64,000 bases of DNA, taken from contig NC_069371.1 in NCBI RefSeq assembly GCF_021730395.1, positions 53,020,001 through 53,084,000 on the forward strand, given 5' to 3'. Position numbers and translations under genes: made by a program. Source of the stretch: Mercenaria mercenaria (Eukaryota; Mollusca; Bivalvia; Venerida; Veneridae). Every line of letters starts with the position of its first letter. Positions within the stretch are counted from its first letter, which is position 1. Of this stretch, positions 43,202-55,200 are shown piece by piece. The notes beneath the pieces were generated by a model. The model saw only the letters and a list, made by a program, of their open reading frames with translations, had not been told where the DNA came from and ran no database searches.

Positions 43202-46200
43202 CTGAAATATAAACAAAAAAATTCTGAATGTAAACTTTGTGGCTAGATTTATAATATGTAAAATTTTTCTTTTGAATTTCTTGAGATGTTATTGGGAAAA
43301 CTGTAACTTGTACATATTACAGAAGAAAAATTATGGAAAACTTCTAGGATGAAATACACCAATCTTCCTTTGCACTCTAGAGGTATTTTTAGATACAATT
43401 CAATATATACTAGAAACTAGTAAATATATACAATTCTAATATGACCAGGCAATGCTTAAATCATCACAATGATATTATGCTGACGTCAAGTCAATGTGAT
43501 ATTTAGTGCCATGTATGCACTGAGAAATAGTGCTTTCAAATTTGATCAAATATTATACTTAAAAACATGTTTAAAACAAAATGTCAATTAGCAAAACTGT
43601 CTTAATTAATTAACACACACACTTAGTTGGTTATTTGCTGTGCAGAATAATTCAACATCATTTGCTCTTTAACTGAACTATTCCGCAAGACCTATTACCA
43701 TTTCCAGTCTAGGCATGTATAAACAAAGGAGCATGTCAGATGACCTACCATTTGGCACCATACATGCGCAAAGAAACAGTTCTATCATATTCGATACAAA
43801 TTTTACAATAAAAGACATATTAGTCTTGATAGAATTGAAATGATTTATAGCAAAACCATGTTTGAACACTATTTATACACTCAGGCAGTTAGAAGTTGTA
43901 CAAAATAATTTCACTCGGTGCTACCTCCTCGTGAAATTGTTACATTCAATGTATAACCGCCCATTGTGTATAAATAGTGTTTAAAACACAGTTTTGCTAC
44001 AAATTATTTCAGTCGTTCAGATACGCATTATTATATCACTCGGGCTGCGCCCTCGTGATATAATTCCTTCGCATCTGAACTCCAAACAATAATTTATTCA
44101 GCGACAAATCACTAAATAAGCCTGCTCAGTAGATTTTTTTTTTCTCAAATTCAAATAACATTTATAAACAGCTACTGAATGAAGTGAATATTTGTCCCAG
44201 AAACTTTCTACCAATAGTCAACAAATACACTCTACATATTTTCTAGACATATATAGTGCTTTCTGTTATACCTGACCTAGTGCTTTAGTTTTTTCACCTG
44301 GACCTTCTCAGATTGGGCACATTTGGTTTTCAACTATTTGAAATATTACCTTTGTCAATTTTTTTCTTATTTCCAGCATGCTGTCTATCACAGATTTCTC
44401 CTTTGGGTCAAGACTTTCATTTGATGTACTGGGACCTAAATCTGCTGGCCCTTGAGCTTTACCAAGCTTGAAGGCATTTTTCCGAATTTCTCTGTTCAAT
44501 TCATCTGTTTTACTGGCTTCTTTGCCAGTTTTGATTTTGTCTGTTACTCTTTCCAATTTATTCTTAATTTGAGCTTGCCTTGGTATAAACTTTGGCACTG
44601 TTCCTTTCTTACTAAAATCTTTAATCACAACACTTCTATTTTTTAAGTTCTCTTCAACTTTTTCTTGCATTGATTTTTTACTCAGGTCCTCTCTCAATTC
44701 TTCCTGTTTATCTATTTCATTCAAAGTATTTTCATAACCTTTAGAATCTTTTATCTTTGTATCATCCTCATTTTCAGTAAGCCTATCAGTTCTTGCATCA
44801 AAATTGGCAGGAAATGTGGCTTGAGCAGACGGCACTTTTGCACCACTATATTTTTGTACCTTTATGAAACTACAGTCTGAGGATCTCATTTGTTTAGGAG
44901 GAGGAGGCAAAATTAACTGTTCCTCATTTTCTTGTGTCAAATTATGAGTATTTTTGACATTTTCATTAACTGTCAATGGAACTACTGTCAATGGAACTTC
45001 ATCCAGATTTGGCCTTTTCAGTCTATTTTCAATTTTTACTAGAGAACTTTTACCATAGTTTTGCAAACTGCGAGCCTGTTGGACAACTTGCTCACCATAA
45101 CTTAATGAAGTCCCAGGATGGTGAGCTTTTTTACCATATTGTTCAATACTGACATTTGAACTTCCACTGTTATTTTGTGCAGTCTGGGCACTGTAACTAT
45201 TTACGTTTTGTTGAGATGCCACTGACTGTCCTCCATAAAAAGTATTACTATTAACAGTGTTATATTGCAGCTGTACACCATACTGTTGTATATCTGGATG
45301 AGTGGATGTCTGCCTCAGCACTTGTTCACTGGAAGGTGTATCAGTTGTAATGTAAGTACTGTTACTCTGACTGGTTTCCTCTGTCCTGTTGCTGTAGCTA
45401 CTTTCTATTGATGCTGTATGGTGCTGACTGCTTCCTATGTCAAACTCTTCCTCTGTATTACTATTACTGCTCTGAGACACTTGTGACAAACTGTTAGCAT
45501 ATGTACCATCTGTCTCTGAAGAATAAAAAGAAAGCTAAATTTAAACAAGAGGACCATGATGGCCCTAGATTGCTAACATGAATTACACAGCTTGCTTGAG
45601 CAGTTTTGTTGAGAGTCGCGCAAGGAAAATATCTACGGAATTATTTTTAAATACGGCCAGTATTTTCTGGCAAGAAGATTTTAAAAGTTTCTACTAAATA
45701 ATTATTATTGAGAGGGGTCAGGGGACAGGATGGCAAGGAAGGCTATAATGTGGGAGAGACCTTATTATGATCTTTGTGGTATTAAGGTCAGCAGCATTTT
45801 TAAGGTTTCCAATATAGCCCAATATAGGGAAAACTAGCCCCACCCCTAAGCAGTCATGTTCAATAGGACCTGAATGAATTTAATACAGGGTCATGCAACG
45901 AACATTGCTGTGAAAATATTTTGAAATCAAGCCAGCAGTTTCACACAAGAAGATTTAGAAAAACTAGCCGTGCTCCCTGACAACCAAGTTTTTTAATGAA
46001 ATAGAATGATTTGAAGGTACTTAGTAGAGGGTCAACCAATGATCATTACAGTGAAGTTATTTTAAAATTCACCTCGCAATTTTAGAGCAGAAGATTTTTA
46101 ATGTTTGCCATATAGCCATATTGGGAAAACTACCCTCACCCAATAGCAAACATGTCTTTTTTAAACAAAAAAGAATTATTTGAAGAAATTCAGTGCAGGG

Positions 46201-49200
46201 TACATTGCTGTAAATCATTTTGAAATCAAGCCAGCAATTTCAGGCCACAAGATTTTCAAAGATTTCTATATAGCCAAATAGTGAAATTTGGCCCTGTACC
46301 CTGGTGGCCATTTTTTTTAACGCGAGACAAAATTATTTGGGGGAATTTAGAAGAAGGTCACCAAAGAACATTTCTGTGAAATTATTTCAAAATTGGGCCA
46401 TTGATTTATGAGAAGACAACTTTTTTTCCTTTTGGCTGCCATTGGTAACCAGAATTCAGCATGGGTGAGCTAGATTTGAAGAAATCTGCAAGAGGACTGC
46501 CCAAGGAACATTCCTGTGAAGTTAGAAGCATAGTAATTTAGGAGATGTTCTTTAAAGAAATTGTGGATGACAGATAAATGACATACGGACACCAAACAAT
46601 TCTTAATGCTCACTATGAGCTAATAAAAGTACATCTGGAAGTCCATATGCTTGATTTCATGTCACTTTAACCTTTAGCTGTATTCCCATATTACAGCAAT
46701 AGAATTTTTTCCCTGAAGATTGGACAGTATTTTTTGTGTTTTAATAACATTTAATTTTGTCCCAAAAATGTAGCTGGTCAAATACTTGGAAGATAAATTT
46801 CATGTGTGATTATTTTTTGTAGACTAGTGTATAGTATTGCAATTTATATCTGTAAAATTTAATGAAAACAGGAAGATACAGTGGTGCATGTGTACAGCAA
46901 CAGATTCCTGACTGATGTCACAGGTTTAAATCCTTCCACTGGTTAAACTTCAATGCAGTATTCAAATGTCTACCTTTAGCTATAGTAATAGTTGAAAGTG
47001 TAGTTAGCATCAACAAAGTTTCAAGAATTAATTTTGAATATATAATTCTACAGCCAACTACATAAGAAAAGTTATCCATGACTCTTACTATATTGTCTAG
47101 ATTTCGCTTCAACTACTCGTCTTCTCTCACGCAATTTTTCTCGTGTTTCTTGTACTGTTTCAAACTCAGGTGCATAACAAACATGTAGAACACCACCATA
47201 AAATGACCAATCATCTAGCTTACGTTTAGCAAACCTGAAAGTACGTCACAAAAACTTTTATACAAGTGCTAAAAATTATAAACAACAAATGGGTAATGAA
47301 TGTCCTGTATCGTACACCTTACACAGAACTTACCCAAGATGACCCAGTATAAAACTTGACCTAGATTTCATTAAAGACAGAATGACTTCCTAAAAGGAAA
47401 AACTCTACACCCTAAGTAAAGTTTCGAACCCACAGCTAGAACTTAACCACTCAACATTGAGGCCCCTCAAACACAACATGAAATACTTTCAAGTCTATAC
47501 ATAGCTTTGAGAAACAAGAGGGCCATGATGGCCCTATCTATCGCTCACCAGCACTGATCTGGCCTACTGACCTAGTTTTTGACCCCACAAGACCAAGAGT
47601 TGAACTTGACCTAAAGATCATCAAGACAAACATTCTGACTAAATTTCATAAAGATTTGGTTACAACTGTGGCCTCTAGTGTTCACAAGCTTTTCCTTTGA
47701 TTTGACCGGTGACCTAGTTTTTGACCCCACAAGACCCAGATTCGAACTTGACTTATAGATTATCAAAACAAACATTCTGACTAATTCTCATGAGTTTCAA
47801 ACTTAAATTGTGGTCTCTAGAGTGTTGAAAAGATTTTCCTTTGATCTGGCCTAGTGACCTAGTTTTTGACCCCACATGACCCAGATTCAAAGCTGACCTA
47901 GAAATGATTAAGACAAACATTCTGACCCAGTTTCATAAAGATTGAGTCGCAAATGTGGCCTCTAAAGTGTTCACAAGCTTTTCCTTTGATTTGACCAGGT
48001 GACCTTTTTTTTGACCCCACATGACCCAGATTCAAACTTGACCTAGAAATCATCAAGCCAAACTTTCTGACTAAGTTTCATAAATATTGGGTCACAACCG
48101 TGGCCTCTAGAGTGTTCACAAGCTTTTCCTTTGATCTGACCAGGTGACCTAGTTTTTTATCCAACATGACCAATTTCGAACTTGACCTAGAGATCAAGAA
48201 AAACATTCCGACCAAGTTTCATAAAGATCCGGTCACAAATGTGGTCTCTAGAGTGTTCACAAGCTATTCCTTTGATCTGATTTACTGACCTAGTTTTTGA
48301 CCCCACATGACCCAGTTTCAAACCTGACCTAGAGATCATCAAGACTAACATTCTGACCAAGTTTCATAAAGATAAGGTCACAAATGTGGTCTCTAGAGTG
48401 TTCACAAGTTTTTCCTTTGATCTGACCTACTGACCTAGTTTTTGATCCCACATGACCCAATTTCAAACTTGACCTAGAGATCATCAAGACTAACATTCTG
48501 ACCATGTTTCATAAACATTGGGTCAAAAATGTGGTCTCTAGAATGTTCACAAGCTTTTCCTTTGATCTGGCCTAGTGACCTTGTTTTTGATCCCACATGA
48601 CCCAGATTCAAACTTGACATAAAGATCATCAAGAGTAACATTCTGACCAAGTTTCATTAAGATTGTGTCAAAAATGTGGTCTCTAGAGAGTTCACAAGCT
48701 TTTCCTTTGATCTGACCTACTGACCTAGTTTTTGATCCCACATGACCCTATTTCGAACTTGACCTAGAGATCATCAAGACTAACATTCTGACCAAGTTTC
48801 ATGAAGATTGGGTCAAAAATGTGGTCTCTAGAGTGTTCACAAGCTTTTCCTTTGATCTGACCTACTGACGTAGCTTTTGACCCCACATGACCCAGTTTCA
48901 AACCTGACCTAGAGATCATCAAGACTAACATTCTGACCAAGTTTCATAAAGATAAGGTCACAAATGTGGTCTCTAGAGTGTTCACAAGCTTTTCCTTTGA
49001 TCTGACCTACTGACCTAGTTTTTGACCCACATGACCCAATTTCAAACTTGACCTAGAGATCATCAAGACTAACATTCTGACCATGTTTCATAAACATTGG
49101 GTCAAAAATGTGGTCTCTAGAATGTTCACAAGCTTTTCCTTTGATCTGGCCTAGTGACCTTGTTTTTGATCCCACATGACCCAGTTTCAAACTTGACATA

Positions 49201-52200
49201 AAGATCATCAAGAGTAACATTCTGACCAAGTTTCATAAAGATTGGGTCAAAAATGTGGTCTCTAGAGTGTTCACAAGCTTTTCCTTTGATCTGACCTACT
49301 GACCTAGTTTTTGATCCCACATGACCCTATTTCGAACTTGACCTAGAGATCATCAAGACTATCATTCTGACCAAGTTTCATGAAGATTGGGTCAAAAATG
49401 TGGTCTCTAGAGTGTTCACAAGCTTTTCCTTTGATCTGACCTAATGACCTAGCTTTTGACCCCACATGACCCAGTTCCTAACTTGACCTAGAGATCATCC
49501 AGACTAACATTCTGACCTAGTTTCATAAAGATCGGGTCACAAATGTGGCCTCTAGAGTGTTCACAAGGCAAATGTTGACGGACGACAGACGCAGACGGAC
49601 GTTGGACAATGACCGGTCACAATAGCTCACCTTGAGCTCTGGTGAGCTAAAAATGTAAAATCTTGTGATAATTCTATCTTACATGTACATCAGACAAGGC
49701 CATTTATATATTTTTACAAGAAATCTGATTTGTACTTCATTAATTTTATAAGTTCCTGTTCAGAATTATTTATATTGTAGTCAGTATATCAAAAATTCAA
49801 AATACAAGTTATATTCCAGTCAACCACTAGAATGAAATAAAGGTTGTCTCTTCAGTGTTTCCAGAGTGAATAAGGAATTGGCTGATTAACCTACAGGTCA
49901 CACCTTCTTACTCTCATTGATGCTCTTTATAAATAAACAGATTAAAGAATGGTGAAACAATCCTTAGTCTTATAAAAATATAATTGCTATAAAAACCTTG
50001 CTGACTGTATTCTCTTGTATTTGATAAGATAAACCTCAGTAAACTGTTCACTAGGATAGTCGTCAAGTATTCTATGTTCCTCTACATCACCAACTGTCTC
50101 AAACAGTTTCACAAGCTCATTTGTAGCTCCTACAGCTGATACACCTTGAATCAGTAAATATTTTGACTCTTGATGAACTGTGTACACCTATAAAAGAAAC
50201 AAGAACAAATTCTCAAGAGTCAATAAAACTCACCTATTACAATGTTGATGTGTTTTTTCTTTGGTTAACGTTTTTTAATTTATAAAAAAAACTAAATGTG
50301 TGTCCATAGGGCACAGGTGCCCCCCACTCCTGTCACTGTACCTGGTTTTAGAACTCAAGGTTAGGCCTTTTTATGCGTATTTTGACTAAGTCAAGGACCG
50401 TAACTCTGGTCTGACTGTATGAGATCCAAATTAAAATGCCTGGTGCACTGCTTCCCGTGCTGAAAAACAATCATGTGAGGTTTGATGACTTGGGGGTCAA
50501 ATAATTTTTGAAAATTGGGATGGATGGACGGACGGACGTTCCTACATACGGGTATTTATGTGGCTACTCTTTTGTTCTCTCTATTTTACCTTTAGGCATG
50601 TAAAAGAAAAATAGCCATGAATGAATCACATCAAAGAAAAAGTACAGTTACCTATTGTTCCTACAGCCATCTAAGTATGCAAATGTAAGCTCGGACGTCC
50701 GGACGGACGTTTCTATATATGGGTATTTATGTGGCTACTCTTTTGTTCTCTCTATTGTTCTTTTAGCCATGTAAAAGAAAATAAGCCACATAAAAGCTTA
50801 AGGAATGAATAGCATCAAAGAAACAAGAGGACCATGATGGTCCTGAATCGCTCACCTCTTCCCACATGATCCAGTTTTGAGTATGACGTCGTTTTTTCTA
50901 TTATTTGACATAGTGACCTAGTTTTTGAGCTCATGAGACCCAGTTTTGTTCTTGACCTAGATATTATCAAGATAAAAATTCTGACCAATTTTCATGAAGA
51001 TCCATTGAAAAATATGGTCTCTAGAGAGGTCACAAGGTTTTTCTATTATTTGACCTATTGACCTAGTTTTTTAAGGCATGTGACCCAGTTTCAAACTTGA
51101 CCTAGATATCATCAAGGTGAACATTCTGACCAATTTTCATGAAGATCCATACAAGGGTATGGCCTCTAGAGAGGTCACAAGGTTTTTCTATTTCAAGACC
51201 TACTGACCTAGTTTTTGATCGCAGTTGACCCAGTTTCAAACTTGACCTAGATATCATCAAGATAAACATTCAGACCAACTTTCATACAGATCCCATGAAA
51301 AATATGGCCTCTAGAGAGGTCACAACGTTTTTTCATTATTTGACCTAGTGACCTAATTTTTGATGGCACGTGACCCACTTTCGAACTTGACCTAGATATC
51401 ATCAAGATGAACATTCTGACCAATTTTTATGGAGATCCATTCACAAGTATGGCCTCTAGAGAGGTCACAAGGTTTTTCTATTTTTAGACCTACTGACCTA
51501 GTTTTTGACCGCACATGACCCTGTTTCGAACATTAACTAGATATCATCAAGATGAACATTCAGACCAACTTTCATGAAGATCCATTGAAAAATATGGCCT
51601 TTAGAGAGGTCACAAGGTTTTTCTATTATTTGACCTACTGACCTAGTTTTTGATGGCACGTGACCCACTTTCGAACTTAACCTAGATATCATCAAGATGA
51701 ACATTCAGACCAACTTTCATACAGATCCCATGGAAAATATGGCCTCTAGAGAGGTCACAAGGTTTTTCTATTATTTGACCTACTGACCTAGTTTTTGAAG
51801 GCACGTGACCCACTTTCGAACTTGACTTAGATATCATCAAGGTGAACATTCTGACCAATTTTCATGAAGATTTCTTGAAATATATGGCCTCTAGAGAGGT
51901 CACAACGTTTTTCTATTTTTAGACCTACTGACCTAGTTTTTGACCGCAAGTGACCCATTTTCGATCTTGACCTAGATATCATCAAGAAGAACATTCAGAC
52001 CAACTTTCATACAGATCCCATGAAAAATATGGCCTTTAGAGAGGTCACAAGGCTTTTCTATTATTTGAACTACTGACCTAGTTTTTGACCGCACGTGACC
52101 CAGTTTCGAACTTGACCTAAATATCATCAAGGTGAACGTTCTGACCAATTTTCATGAAGATCTTGTGAAATATATGGCCTCTAGAAAGGTCACAAAGTTT

Positions 52201-55200
52201 TTCTATTTTTAGACCTACTGACCTAGTTTTTGACCGCACATGACCCAGTTTCGAACTTGACCTAGATATCATCAAGGTGAACATTCTGACCAATTTTCAT
52301 GAAAATCTTGTGAAATATATGGCCTCTAGAGAGGTCACAAGGTTTTTCTATTTTTAGACCTCCTGACCTAGTTTTTCAAGGCACATGACCCAGTTTCGAA
52401 CTTGATCTAGATATCATCAAGGTGAACGTTCTGACCAATTTTCATGAAGATTTTGTGAAATATATGGCCTCTAGAGAGGTCACAAGGTTTTTCTATTTTT
52501 AGACCTACTGACCTAGTTTTTGACCGCACGTGACCCAGTTTCGAACCTGACCTAGATATCATCAAGGTGAACATTCTGACCAATTTTCATGAAGATCCAT
52601 TGAAAATTATGGTCTCTAGAGAGAATTTACCAAGATGAACATTCTGACCCATATCATAAACATCCCATGAAAAATGTGACCTCTAGAGATGTCACAAGGA
52701 AAAGTTTACGGACGCACGGACACACGCACGGACGACGGACACCACGCGATCACAAAAGCTCACCTTGTCACTTTGTGACAGGTGAGCTAAAAATCATAAA
52801 AGCTAACGAAATCAATGGCATCTAAGAACAAGAGGACCATGATGGTCCTGAATCGCTCACCTCTTCCCACATGATCCAGTTTTGAGTATGACATCGTTTT
52901 TTCTATTATTTGACATAGTGACCTAGTTTTTGAGCTCATGTGACCCAGTTTTGAACTTGACCTAGATATTATCAAGATAAAAATTCTGACTAATTTTCAT
53001 GAAGATTCATTGAAAAATATGGTCTCTAGAGAGGTCACAAGGTTTTTCTATTATTTGACCTATTGACCTATTTTTTTAAGGCACGTGACCCAGTTTCAAA
53101 CTGGTTTCAGTTTTCAAGGTGAACATTCTGACCAATTTTCATGAAGATCCATTCAAGGGTATGGCCTCTAGAGAGGTCACAAGGTTTTTCTATTTCAAGA
53201 CCTACTGACCTAGTTTTTGATCGCAGTTGACCCAGTTTCAAATCTGACCTAGATATCATCAAGATGAACATTCAGACCAACTTTCATACAGATCCCATGA
53301 AAAATATGGCCCCTAGAGAGGTCACAACGTTTTTTCATTATTTGACCTACTGACCTACTTTTTGATGGCACGTGACCCACTTTCGAACTTGACTTAGATA
53401 TCATCAAGGTGAACATTCTGACCAATTTTTATGGAGATCCATTCATAAGTATGGCCTCTAGAGAGGTCACAAGGTTTTTCTATTTTTAGACCTACTGACC
53501 TAGTTTTTGACCACACATGACCCTGTTTTGAATTTGACCTAGATATCATCAAGATGAACATTCAGACAAACTTTCATGAAGATCCATTGAAAAATATGGC
53601 CTTTAGAGAGGTCACAAGGTTTTTCTATTATTTGACCTACTGACCTAGTTTTTGACAGCACGTGACCCACTTTCAAACTTGACCTAGATATCATCAAGAT
53701 GAACATTCAGACCAACTTTCATACAGATCCAATGAAAAATATGGCCTTTAGAGAGGTCACAAGGTTTTTCTATTATTTGACCTACTGACCTAGTTTTTGA
53801 TGGCACGTGACCCACTTTCAAACTTGACTTAGATATCATCAAGGTGAACATTCTGACAAATTTTCATGAAGATTTATGAAATATATGGCCTCTATGAGAG
53901 GTCACAAGGTTTTTCTATTTTTAGACCTACTGACCTAGTTTTTGATCGCACGTGACCCAGTTTCGAACTTGACCTAGATATCATCAAGACGAACATTCAG
54001 ACCAACTTTCACACAGATCCCATGAAAAATATGGCCTTTAGAGAGGTCACAAGGTTTTTCTATTATTTGACCTACTGACCTAGTTTTTGAAGGCGCGTGA
54101 CACAGTTTCGAACCTGACCTAGATATCACCAAGGTGAACGTTCTGACCAATTTTCATGAAGATCTTGTGAAATATATGGCCTCTAGAAAGGTCACAAGGT
54201 TTTTCTATTTTTAGACCTACTGACCTAGTTTTTGATGGCACGTGACCCAGTTTCGAACTTGACCTAGATATCATCAAGATGAACATTCAGACCAACTTTC
54301 ATACAGATCCAATGAAAAATATGGCCTTAAGAGAGGTCACAAGGTTTTTCTATTATTTGACCTACTGACCTAGTTTTTGATGGCACGTGACCCAGTTTCG
54401 AACTTGACCTAGATATCATCAAGGTGAACGTTCTGACCAATTTTCATGAAGATCTTGTGAAATATATGGCCTCTAGAGAGGTCACAAGGTTTTTTCTATT
54501 TTTAGACCTACTGACCTAGTTTTTGACCGCACGTGACCCAGTTTCGAACTTGACCTAGATATCATCAAGATGAACATTCTGACCAATTTTCATGAAGATC
54601 CATTGAAAATTATGGCCTCTAGAGAGGTCACAAGGTTTTTCTATTTTTAGACCTACTGACCTAGTTTTTGATGGCACGTGACCCAGTTTCGAACTTGACC
54701 TAGATATCATCAAGGTGAACATTCTGACCAACTTTCATAAAGATCCCATGAAAAATGTGACCTCTAGAGTGGTCACAAGCAAAAGTTTACGGACGCACGG
54801 ACGGACGGACGACGGACACCGCGCGATCACAAAAGCTCACCTTGTCACTTTGTGACAGGTGAGCTAAAAAGTACAGCTACCTAGTAACCTATTGTTCCTA
54901 TCGCCACCGGCCACCTAAGTATGCAAATGTACATGTAAGCACAGACAGATCGACAGACAAGGGCACAATGTCATCAATTTGCATAAAGTTTTGCTTTCAT
55001 CATCTAATTCTTTTAACATAATATGATATAGGCCTGATATAATTCTTTCATGATTTTCAGTATTTATAATATATTGATCACTCTGATACTAAAAGCTGCA
55101 TATACCAAAATAAAATGTCACATTTATATATCTTTCAAAGACTGACCAGAAAATCCACTGCCCTAGCCCCTGAAGCCACTGTAGTGTATAGATACTTACT

